Positions 1 to 6,882 of a stretch of DNA of 13,689 nt are shown here, piece after piece. The notes beneath the pieces were generated by a model. That model did not search any database. It saw nothing but the letters and a program-made list of their open reading frames with translations, and had not been told where the DNA came from. The stretch is from Proteobacteria bacterium UBA7447. GTDB taxonomy: Bacteria > Pseudomonadota > Gammaproteobacteria > Arenicellales > UBA868. Location of the stretch: NCBI GenBank assembly GCA_002477475.1, contig DLPX01000025.1:1-13689 (forward strand). Direction: 5' to 3'. The translations under genes were made by a program, and so were the position numbers. Within the stretch, counting starts at the first letter, position 1. The number at the start of each line of letters is the position of its first letter.

Positions 1-1209
1 CTCATCATAGGGGAAGAAGAGAGCCCAGAGCAGGTATGGGAGCAGGTTTCAAGTCGCTATGAGGTTTATCAATATCTCGACCTGCTGGACGAGACAATAT
101 TTGAAGGCAAACCTCCAGGTTATCGAGACCTGATGGGCGTTTTTTACACCTCTGGCACGACAGGGCCTTCCAAGGGAGTCACGATGACTCACGCCCATGC
201 TTTTGAATATGCGCGTGGTGTGACGGAGATGCTGGAACTGCGGGAATCCGATGTCTATTGCTCAGCTCTGCCGCTCTTTCACATTGCGGGCTTGCTGGCG
301 ACCGTTTATGCCGCCGGCATCGTTGGCGCATCAACGGTCATTGTTGGACCCTTCAGCGTCGAGCGCTTCTGGCAGGATGTCGAGAAATACCACGTGACAA
401 CCACGTTTCTGCTCGGTGCGATGGCCAACTTCATCTACAAGCAACCGCTGACAGAGCAGGACAGCGACAATAGTCTGGAGCGGGTGCTGATGGTGCCGTT
501 GATACCTGAGGTGGAGACGTTCAAGAACCGTTTTGGCTGCAGAGTTTCAACCACTTGGGGCGGTACCGAGATGAACTGCCCGACGCAGTCAGGGTTTGTT
601 TTGGCTGATAACAAGACCTGTGGTCGGGTTGTTGAAGACCGGTACGAAGTTAGGATTGTGGATGAATTTGACCATGAGGTGCCGGACGGCACCCCGGGGG
701 AGGCGCTGGTGAGAACGAAAGTTCCCTGGATTGCGACCAATGGCTATTGGCAACATCCCGAGTGGACGGCAGCGTTGCTTAAAAATCAATGGATTCACAC
801 GGGGGATATGCTTTCGAAAGACCAACATGGCAACCTGTATTTCGTAGACAGAACAAAGGATGCTATCCGAAGACGTGGTGAAAACATCTCGTCGATGGAG
901 GTCGAAAATGAAATCAACGCTCACGGCGACGTGCTTGAGTGTGCAGTCGTGCCGGTTGCCTCTACAGATACCGAGCAGGAGGTACTGGCTGTGATCGTAG
1001 TGCAGCCTGAAGCACAGATAAATCCCGAGTCTCTGATTCGATTTCTGGAGCCGCGTCTTCCGTACTTCATGATCCCGCGATATATCCGTTTTGCCGATGC
1101 CCTTCCAAAGACGTCGACGGGCAAGATTCAAAAATATTTGGTGCGGGATTTAGGCCTGTCAGAGGGAACTTGGGATCGGGAGGTTGCCGGTGTGAAGCTT
1201 CAACGGTGA
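1..1209 (+). CDS. Acyl-CoA ligase (AMP-forming, ANL superfamily), CaiC-like, 5'-truncated by window edge
   Basis: The frame is open from base 1, so the true start lies outside the window; 402 residues are visible of a family usually 500-550 long. It should activate a carboxylic acid with ATP and CoA in the cytosol. The ANL motifs occur in order: the phosphate-binding loop YTSGTTGPSKG at about 49-59, TTWGGTE (usual YGxTE) at about 184-190, HTGDM at about 266-270, the hinge region DRTKDAIRRRGEN at about 283-295, and PKTSTGKIQK with the likely catalytic lysine at about 375. The RRRGEN-ISS-EVE hinge is typical of crotonobetaine/carnitine-CoA ligases (CaiC) and relatives. A carnitine/choline-type Rieske oxygenase lies 2 kb away, so a betaine-like acid is a reasonable but unproven substrate. 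The methyltransferase gene follows 57 bases downstream on the same strand. The family is certain; the substrate is not. Confidence 0.9.
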   Translation, partial: LIIGEEESPEQVWEQVSSRYEVYQYLDLLDETIFEGKPPGYRDLMGVFYTSGTTGPSKGVTMTHAHAFEYARGVTEMLELRESDVYCSALPLFHIAGLLATVYAAGIVGASTVIVGPFSVERFWQDVEKYHVTTTFLLGAMANFIYKQPLTEQDSDNSLERVLMVPLIPEVETFKNRFGCRVSTTWGGTEMNCPTQSGFVLADNKTCGRVVEDRYEVRIVDEFDHEVPDGTPGEALVRTKVPWIATNGYWQHPEWTAALLKNQWIHTGDMLSKDQHGNLYFVDRTKDAIRRRGENISSMEVENEINAHGDVLECAVVPVASTDTEQEVLAVIVVQPEAQINPESLIRFLEPRLPYFMIPRYIRFADALPKTSTGKIQKYLVRDLGLSEGTWDREVAGVKLQR

Positions 1210-1266
1210 ACGAGGCCCAGGACTCCGCCTTTCAACGGGTTATTGACGGTATGCTAAGGAAAGAAA

Positions 1267-2085
1267 GTGATGACAAGCCGTGAAAAACACCTCAGCCGCG
1301 GATACGCGGCGGTCTACTCCCAATTTGACTCACCGCTGATTCAGAAAGTCCGCTCCGAGGCTTTCGAGGAAGACATCGGCCAGCACTCATGGCTTGTCGC
1401 AAACGAGTTGCGTGAATATCTGAACTGGCTCTCGTTGTCTCGTGCCGATCAAGTACTCGATTTCGGTTGTGGGCCGGCCGGTCCGCTGACCTACCTTGTG
1501 ACCCACAGCGAGGTAACGGCTGCAGGTGTTGATATCAATGCTGCAGCGCTAACGTCTGCGCAAAAGCGGGTTACTGCCATGGGGCTAAGCGACCGCATCG
1601 CACTTCATGATGTGAGTGGCAACGCAGAGCTACCCTTTGCGAATGAGGGTTTCAGTCACGTGATCAGTATTGATGTGGTGATGCATCTTCCTGATCGACA
1701 AGACAGCTTAGCCAAGTTGTGGCGGGTACTCAAACCGGGCGGACGTTTGCTGTTTACGGATGCTTGTATTGTCAATGGGGTCTTGTCGGACGAGGACATC
1801 CGGATACGTAGCCACTACGGTCTTAGCCATTTCGTTCCTGAAGGATTTAACGAATCAGCGCTTGCCTCAGCCGGATTTACGCTCGAGAAAAAAGAAAAAC
1901 ACAGTGATGGCCTAATCGCAATCTGCAGTGGCCGCTGGCAGGCGAGAGAAAGATACAAAAAAGAGTTGGTGGGTGAGTTTGGCGAAGCCGCGTTCGAACA
2001 CGAGCAGGCTTATCTCAAAAAGCTCGTCGAGATCTATTCAGAGCAAAAATTACTCCGCTACGCTTATCTCGCAAACAAGTGCTAA
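1267..2085 (+). CDS. Class I SAM-dependent methyltransferase
   Basis: This 272-aa protein has a Rossmann-type methyltransferase core. The SAM-binding motif I VLDFGCGPAG is at about 63-72, the acidic residue after strand 2 (GVDI) at about 87-90, a motif resembling IDVVMHLPD at about 135-143, and WRVLKPGGRLLFTD at about 152-165. This arrangement resembles small-molecule methyltransferases (Methyltransf_11/25 type), including glycine/sarcosine-type N-methyltransferases; the substrate cannot be read from sequence. The C-terminal 60 residues are charged and probably helical. A GTG at 1267 is followed at once by ATG at 1270, and AAGGA at 1256-1260 fits either start. It lies 57 bases after the acyl-CoA ligase and is probably co-transcribed with it. 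It converges with the ureohydrolase gene across only 16 bases. Confidence 0.85.
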   Translation: MMTSREKHLSRGYAAVYSQFDSPLIQKVRSEAFEEDIGQHSWLVANELREYLNWLSLSRADQVLDFGCGPAGPLTYLVTHSEVTAAGVDINAAALTSAQKRVTAMGLSDRIALHDVSGNAELPFANEGFSHVISIDVVMHLPDRQDSLAKLWRVLKPGGRLLFTDACIVNGVLSDEDIRIRSHYGLSHFVPEGFNESALASAGFTLEKKEKHSDGLIAICSGRWQARERYKKELVGEFGEAAFEHEQAYLKKLVEIYSEQKLLRYAYLANKC

Positions 2086-2101
2086 AAGCCGAAGCGCTTG
2101 A

Positions 2102-3034
2102 CTATCTTGTTGGGTCGGCCACAAGCGCCAAGCCATAGAGCATAACGGTGGCGGCGAGAAACGCAGTCATTCCGCCTACGTCATGAGGTGGGCTCACGGT
2201 GTTGACGTCAACGGCAACGATGTTGAGCTCCCGAAGACCGCTGATCAAAGTCAATCCTTCGCGGGCAGATGCGCCACCGAAAGTGGGCGTACAGACGCCG
2301 GGCGCACACGAAGGATCAAAGAAATCCATATCAAAACAAAGATACACCGGCCTGCCTGCGACTTGGTCATGAAGTTCTGCCAACACATCGGCAATCCCCC
2401 GGGCATTCAGAGTGTCACCGTCAATGAGTTGGTATCCCTGTTTGCGAGTGTGATCGAAGACGCCGGGAACCGTTACGGTACCCCGGGCCCCGATATGAAA
2501 GGAACGAGTCGTATCGATCAGTTGTTCTTCAGCGGCTCGAGTAAACGTCGTAGCCGTGTTGTAAAGATCATTCGTTCGGCTGCCGCTGCTGGGATAAGTA
2601 TCGGTATGCGCATCGATGTGGATAAACACAAGGTCGTTGTGCACCTTGCTGAGAGCCCGTAACTGCGGAAGGCTGACCAGTCCATCACCCCCCATCGTGA
2701 CTGGCACCGCACCGGTCTGGCAGATCTCGGAGACAGCAGTTTCAATCATGCTCAATGCGCTCTCAACTTCACCCGCCACACAGGCAACGTTCCCGCAATC
2801 CACGAGGTTCAAGAGTTCCAGCGGGTTAAAGTCGAAGTCCGGTGGATAGTAAGGGCGTACCAGCGAGGATTGCACACGGATCGCGTCGGGTCCCTGACGT
2901 GCCCCAATCCGGGTCGGATGTGTGCCGCAATCGAAGGGAATACCCAGTATGGCGGCACGACTGCCGGAGGGATCTTGGGAAAAAGGCACCCCCATGTAGC
3001 TCATCGGGATCACTCGTGACGGTAAATTGCTCAT
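2102..3034 (-). CDS. Ureohydrolase-fold (agmatinase/arginase family) protein with altered active site
   Basis: This 310-aa protein has the normal family length and clear landmarks: GARQGPDAIR at 44-53, the Mn ligands of DAHTD at 141-145, and FDMDFFDPSCAPG at 234-246, which matches the agmatinase signature. Ordinary members hydrolyse a guanidino group to urea plus amine using two Mn ions. Here the usual GGDHS is GGDG (115-118), so the first metal-ligand His is Gly118. The usual HGTxF is TATTF (160-164), and the usual Glu after D-x-x is Thr279 (DVNTV), so the acid/base His and the substrate-guanidinium Glu are also missing. I infer a different reaction, a one-metal enzyme or a pseudoenzyme rather than true agmatinase. 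The gene starts 25 bases after the Rieske gene on the same strand. AAGGAG sits 11 bases before the ATG, a slightly long spacing. Confidence 0.85.
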   Translation of the reverse strand: MSNLPSRVIPMSYMGVPFSQDPSGSRAAILGIPFDCGTHPTRIGARQGPDAIRVQSSLVRPYYPPDFDFNPLELLNLVDCGNVACVAGEVESALSMIETAVSEICQTGAVPVTMGGDGLVSLPQLRALSKVHNDLVFIHIDAHTDTYPSSGSRTNDLYNTATTFTRAAEEQLIDTTRSFHIGARGTVTVPGVFDHTRKQGYQLIDGDTLNARGIADVLAELHDQVAGRPVYLCFDMDFFDPSCAPGVCTPTFGGASAREGLTLISGLRELNIVAVDVNTVSPPHDVGGMTAFLAATVMLYGLALVADPTR

Positions 3035-3059
3035 GGCGTGATGAACTCCTTGGTATTTC

Positions 3060-4217
3060 TCATTCTTGGCAGACCTGCGGCTCGCCTTTCAGGATTTGAT
3101 CCAGCATCCAGTTGGCGAGCGCGTGGACCAGTACCTCTTCTTGGCCAAAACGACCCTGCGCAAAGGAGGCCGTGTGACTGCCTGACTGCTGCGCTTCGCA
3201 GATGGCATTGTCTTCGGGGGTTGCGGTATCCCATCTCTCAAAATAGGCCTGAACTTTTTCTTCAAAATCGTCTCTTGAGATAACGTCCTTAGTAAAGCAG
3301 GAGCCGACTTCAAGACGCGATTGGTTAACGGACTGCGGTCGAACCGCTAGCCACCACATGCTGTCCGGGGCAAACACAAACTGTGTACAGGGATAGATAT
3401 TGGTGAAGTAGGTGCTCGTTGTTCGCTCACGAGGAATATGTGGGTTAACGGGAAGGGCACCTTCCTGTTCACTTAATACCGAGAGAGTCTGTTTGCCGGC
3501 AACGAAGACGCGAAGGCACGACCAGTGTCCCTCTGTGGCAACAGGTTCGGATTGCTGACGACCCAGTGTTTCCCGGTGCACGGTGCCGGTGTGATAGGTC
3601 TCCAGAGCATTTTCCATAAGGAACTTCCAGTTGGCGCCGACATCGAAAGAGACCCGCCTGACGCATTTGAGATCTGCCGGCTCATAGTCCTTAAAAAAAC
3701 TCGGCATATTGCCAAGCCACTCCTGTAAAGAGGGGCCATCGTCGCTGAACCGAACGAATAAAAATCCCGCCCATGAGGAAAGTGTGACCGGCGACAGCGA
3801 ATAGTTTTTGATGTCAAAGTCGATAGCGCAGTCCATCCCAGGCGCCCGCAGCAGTGCTCCATCGCAGGCGTAGACCCAACTGTGATAAGGGCAGACAACC
3901 TGTCGGCAGGATCCACTGCCGCTGAGCAATCTTGTGCCCCGATGCCGGCAGGCGTTTTGAAATGCGTTGATTTCACCAGACTGAGATCGCATCACAATGA
4001 CTGACCCCGGAATTCCGTCAAAAGTCAGATAGTCGCCGCACTCAGGAATCTCATCCTTGCGACCCACGAAATGCCAGCATCCATGAAAAATCTGGTCGAC
4101 TTCGCGTGCGTAAAAGGCAGGGTCGGTATAGCACCAACCGGGCAGCGTACTTGCCGCGCTTAAAGGTTTTCGGACTTCCCGGTAGAGTTTTGGATCGAAA
4201 AGATTATCGAGGCTCAT
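3060..4217 (-). CDS. Rieske non-haem iron oxygenase, alpha subunit (carnitine/choline/proline-betaine type)
   Basis: This 385-aa protein has an N-terminal Rieske domain with [2Fe-2S] ligands Cys90/His92 (ACRHRGT) and Cys109/His112 (CPYHSW). The C-terminal catalytic domain carries mononuclear iron ligands His209 and His214 (ETYHTGTVH) and Asp336 (PEDNAICE). The residue bridging the two centres is Glu206, where aromatic-ring dioxygenases usually have Asp. Glu here is seen in the quaternary-amine group (carnitine monooxygenase CntA and related enzymes). Members of this group use O2 and a separate reductase to demethylate or cleave betaines such as carnitine, choline-type amines or stachydrine. 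No reductase or ferredoxin gene is in the window. The gene is first in a minus-strand operon with the ureohydrolase and divergent from the 2OG oxygenase operon. The family is certain; the betaine substrate is inferred. Confidence 0.93.
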   Translation of the reverse strand: MSLDNLFDPKLYREVRKPLSAASTLPGWCYTDPAFYAREVDQIFHGCWHFVGRKDEIPECGDYLTFDGIPGSVIVMRSQSGEINAFQNACRHRGTRLLSGSGSCRQVVCPYHSWVYACDGALLRAPGMDCAIDFDIKNYSLSPVTLSSWAGFLFVRFSDDGPSLQEWLGNMPSFFKDYEPADLKCVRRVSFDVGANWKFLMENALETYHTGTVHRETLGRQQSEPVATEGHWSCLRVFVAGKQTLSVLSEQEGALPVNPHIPRERTTSTYFTNIYPCTQFVFAPDSMWWLAVRPQSVNQSRLEVGSCFTKDVISRDDFEEKVQAYFERWDTATPEDNAICEAQQSGSHTASFAQGRFGQEEVLVHALANWMLDQILKGEPQVCQE

Positions 4218-4259
4218 GGGTTCTCATTATGCCGTTGCAGTTACATACTTTGATGACTT

Positions 4260-4287
4260 TTGCTCGGCAAAGCGGTCAGTCTACAAT
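4260..4287 (+). promoter_or_regulatory. Candidate sigma70-type promoter for the 2OG oxygenase operon
   Basis: TTGCTC (4260-4265) and TACAAT (4282-4287) are separated by 16 bases and match the -35 and -10 consensus at 4 and 5 of 6 positions. They lie 39 bases upstream of the ATG at 4327, in the 109-base gap between the divergent Rieske and 2OG oxygenase genes. This is by-eye matching only. No convincing minus-strand promoter or operator palindrome was found in the gap. Confidence 0.35.
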
Positions 4288-4326
4288 TGGCTCCGACAGA
4301 TGTGAATCTATGGAGCTCATCCATCT

Positions 4327-5277
4327 ATGATTAGCCCTTCAAGGCGACTGGATTTCACCGAGATTCCGGTGATTGATATCGGACCGCTGATCCATCAAGA
4401 GCAGTCGGAGCCATGCATTGACGCATTGCGTACAGCCTGCAGCGAAGTCGGTTTTTTCTATGTCCGGAATCATCAGATTCCCTTCTCCCTAATCCAGGAG
4501 GTCCGAGCCGCGGCAGAAGCATTCTTCTGTGCGCCCGATGAAGAAAAGATGGCGCTGGCGATTACGCCGCAGATTAAGGGCTACCTGCCTCTTGCTTATC
4601 GAAGTTATGAGGGAGAAGACAGAGCAGGTACCAGTCATCAGGAGGGCTTCTGGATCGGGCATGATCGACCCGAATCGGCTCAGTCTCCTTTGGATGGCCC
4701 CAATCGGTGGCCAGAACAATATCCTTCGTTGAAGTCGACCATGCTGCGCTACTTTGATGAGACAGAGCGTCTTGCCAATGTACTGCTTCGCGGATTTTCG
4801 CTGGCCCTTGGCCTTGAGTCCGATCACTTGTCACGGTACTTCAAAGCACCTCTCAGCCGTCTTAAGGTTAATCACTATCCCCCTCAGCGCAGCCCCGTCC
4901 GAGAGGACAACCTCGGTGTAGTGCCTCACACTGATTCAGGGGGGTTCACAATTCTCTGGCAGGACGAAATCGGCGGGCTCGAGGTGCAGAATAAAAACAG
5001 CGAATGGGTCGGTGCGCCGCCTATTGAAGATACTTTTGTTATTAACATCGGCAACATCATGGAAACCTGGAGCAATGGCTTCTTTTCCTCGACGCCGCAT
5101 CGGGTCATTAACTGTGGCGGCCAGGATCGTTATTCCATTCCTCTTTTTGTTAACCCCAGTGCTGAGGTCACGATTGCACCACTGATCGGAGACATTGATT
5201 CGGTCGAGCCTTTTCACTACGGCACCTATCAAAAAGACCTTTGGCAAAAGACTTTTCCTGTTGCCAATATCACTTAA
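4327..5277 (+). CDS. 2-oxoglutarate/Fe(II) oxygenase, isopenicillin N synthase family
   Basis: This 316-aa protein has the DIOX_N region at about 13-125 (IPVIDIGPL, then VGFFYVRNHQIP) and a double-stranded beta-helix catalytic domain at about 175-280. Iron ligands are His201 and Asp203 (PHTDSGG) and His258 (STPHRV). Arg268 followed by S (RYSIPLF) is the usual 2-oxoglutarate-binding RxS pair. Such enzymes hydroxylate, desaturate or cyclise small substrates using O2 and 2OG; the presence of RxS points to 2OG use, not true isopenicillin N synthase activity. Sequence alone does not give the substrate. GGAG at 4312-4315 precedes the ATG by 11 bases. This is the first gene of a four-gene plus-strand operon; the DUF1989 gene that follows either overlaps its 3' end or starts just after it. 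Confidence 0.92.
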   Translation: MISPSRRLDFTEIPVIDIGPLIHQEQSEPCIDALRTACSEVGFFYVRNHQIPFSLIQEVRAAAEAFFCAPDEEKMALAITPQIKGYLPLAYRSYEGEDRAGTSHQEGFWIGHDRPESAQSPLDGPNRWPEQYPSLKSTMLRYFDETERLANVLLRGFSLALGLESDHLSRYFKAPLSRLKVNHYPPQRSPVREDNLGVVPHTDSGGFTILWQDEIGGLEVQNKNSEWVGAPPIEDTFVINIGNIMETWSNGFFSSTPHRVINCGGQDRYSIPLFVNPSAEVTIAPLIGDIDSVEPFHYGTYQKDLWQKTFPVANIT

Positions 5278-5918
5278 GCCGTAATCGTGCCAAAAACTCA
5301 GGCAGGGGGTTAACCATCGAAACTGTCTATACACTCGCGCCGGGAGAGTCAGTGGGATGCTCTGTCACCACAGGCACAACGGTGCGCGTGGTGAATCCCA
5401 AGGGACATCAGGTCGTGGATCTGTGGGCGTTTGTTGAATCAGATCCGACTGAGTATCTGTCGATGGCACACAATCGGACTGCGCACTACACCACTCGGTT
5501 TCAAGCGGGCCATGTGCTGGTCAGTAACCGGTTCATGAAACTGCTCCGCTTTATTGAAGACACCACAGACGGGCTTCATGACTCTTTTCACGCAGCCTGT
5601 TCAGCGCAGAGTTACGCGCATTTTGGCAGTGACCGACAGTATCCAAACTGCGAAGATAATCTGCAAAAAACTCTTCATGATGCCGGTATCGCCTTTCAGA
5701 TTACGCCACCCCCTTGGAATCTTTTTGAGAAATCGTTCGTTGATGAGGATGGGTTGATCCATGACGGATCAACCAGTGCGAAAGCTGGCGATTACGTGGA
5801 ACTCAATGCTGAATGTGATCTTTTTATGGTGTTTTCTGCATGTCGCTCGACGATCGGCAATATTCAAGGCGGTGACCCTGCCGGCGCACAGATCCATATC
5901 CAGAACCGCCAAACTTGA
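5241..5918 (+). CDS. DUF1989 (urea carboxylase-associated family) protein; start uncertain
   Basis: The family pattern is clear: LAPGES at about 32-37, NPKGHQVVDLWAF at about 52-64, the SN of VLVSN at 95-96, HDSFHAAC at about 113-120, NCEDN at about 136-140, PPPWNLF at about 156-162 and FSAC at about 198-201. DUF1989 proteins are found beside urea or guanidine carboxylases, where CgdA/CgdB act as a carboxyguanidine deiminase, and in other nitrogen-catabolic loci; no such carboxylase is here. The only standard start before the conserved N-terminus is TTG at 5241, inside the preceding gene (37-base overlap), giving 225 aa. An AGGGGG at 5304-5309 sits 6 bases before an in-frame ATC at 5316, which would give a typical family N-terminus (200 aa). 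The stop overlaps a TTGA just before the PhyH gene. The family is firm; the reaction is unknown. Confidence 0.85.
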   Translation: MAKDFSCCQYHLSRNRAKNSGRGLTIETVYTLAPGESVGCSVTTGTTVRVVNPKGHQVVDLWAFVESDPTEYLSMAHNRTAHYTTRFQAGHVLVSNRFMKLLRFIEDTTDGLHDSFHAACSAQSYAHFGSDRQYPNCEDNLQKTLHDAGIAFQITPPPWNLFEKSFVDEDGLIHDGSTSAKAGDYVELNAECDLFMVFSACRSTIGNIQGGDPAGAQIHIQNRQT

Positions 5919-5980
5919 TAAGTGCATCCTCCTATCTGATCATCGATAATCCGGTTGTTCATGCCCGACGAGAACGCGAG

Positions 5981-6841
5981 ATGCCAACGCTCTCCACTCA
6001 TCAGATTGCGCAGTTTAGTAAAAACGGTTACCTCTTCCTTGAAGAGGCATTAACCAATGGGCAGCTTCAGGGTCTGCGGCAGGACTTTGAAAAATGGAAA
6101 GAAGAGAGCAGGCATCACAGTGCACCCTATGGCGATACTTTCGATGGGCGATGCCGCTTTGACGTTGAGCCGGTACACAGTTTTGAAACGCCAGCGTTGA
6201 GGCGGATCGCATCACCCATTGAGATCTCAGATATTTATCTGGAGGTAATGCGGAACAATCGGGCGTTGGATGCCTTAGAAGACCTTCTGGGCCCCAATAT
6301 CAAGTTTGAAAATGCCAAGATCAACTCCAAGTTGCCGGGCGCGGCTACCGAGGTCAAGTTTCATCAAGATTTTCTCTTTGAAGCGCACACCAATGATGAC
6401 ATGGTGACGGTGCTGTTTTTTCTTGATGATGTGACGGAAGAAAACGGGCCGCTGGAAGTGGTGCCGGGCAGTCATAAAGGTCCGCTTTATGAGCATTGGC
6501 ACGATGGGGTGTTTACGGGAGCGGTAAGTGACGCCATTGCCGCCAAGATGGCGTCCAAGGCCGTTGCTTGCTATGGCTCTGCGGGCTCCGCCTGTCTCAT
6601 GCATACCAGAGTCTTGCATGGCTCAGCACCTAATCTTTCAAACGCGCCCCGTACGCTTTTCATCTGTGAATATCTTGCGGAAGACAGTTATCCTCTGCAT
6701 GCGAACCATATTCCCAGCAAGTACATGTACGAAGTAGTGCGCGGTAAGGCAACGGGCAGGGTGCGCTGCAGCAACTATGAAATGGCGTTTCCTGAGATGC
6801 CTACGGGGGCATCCTTTTTCGAGCAACAGGCCAAGGCCTGA
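5981..6841 (+). CDS. Phytanoyl-CoA dioxygenase (PhyH) family 2OG/Fe(II) oxygenase
   Basis: With the ATG at 5981 this is 286 aa. The facial triad is His128 and Asp130 (KFHQDF) and His213 (VLHGSAPN); Arg224 (NAPRTLF), 11 residues after the distal His, is the expected 2-oxoglutarate anchor. VTEENGPLEVVPGSHKG at 151-167 is typical of the family. PhyH enzymes hydroxylate acyl-CoAs, ectoine, proline-like amino acids and other small molecules; the substrate here is unknown. An upstream in-frame TTG at 5915 overlaps the DUF1989 stop and would add 22 residues. I prefer the ATG because FSKNGYLFLEEAL, the usual family start, follows closely and GAGAA lies 7 bases before it. It is third in the operon, with 41 bases to the epimerase gene. 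It is not a duplicate of the first 2OG oxygenase, which belongs to a different subfamily. Confidence 0.92.
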   Translation: MPTLSTHQIAQFSKNGYLFLEEALTNGQLQGLRQDFEKWKEESRHHSAPYGDTFDGRCRFDVEPVHSFETPALRRIASPIEISDIYLEVMRNNRALDALEDLLGPNIKFENAKINSKLPGAATEVKFHQDFLFEAHTNDDMVTVLFFLDDVTEENGPLEVVPGSHKGPLYEHWHDGVFTGAVSDAIAAKMASKAVACYGSAGSACLMHTRVLHGSAPNLSNAPRTLFICEYLAEDSYPLHANHIPSKYMYEVVRGKATGRVRCSNYEMAFPEMPTGASFFEQQAKA

Positions 6842-6882
6842 AATTTGGCTTTTTACGAGACCCTTTTTGCAGAGGCTGTTTA

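Noticed and set aside
589..1131. A 180-aa minus-strand frame under the acyl-CoA ligase
   Set aside because: It is antisense to strong ANL motifs and its translation has no family features; it is a coding shadow.
1206..1283. A 25-codon frame from GTG overlapping the ligase stop and running into the methyltransferase start
   Set aside because: It has a GTGA overlap but no SD and no recognisable product, and it ends inside the methyltransferase gene; chance is the simpler explanation.
2102..5277. A saxitoxin-like or other guanidine natural-product biosynthesis cluster
   Set aside because: A Rieske oxygenase and guanidine-related folds are present, but there is no amidinotransferase, polyketide-type synthase or peptide synthetase; the family mix fits catabolism better.
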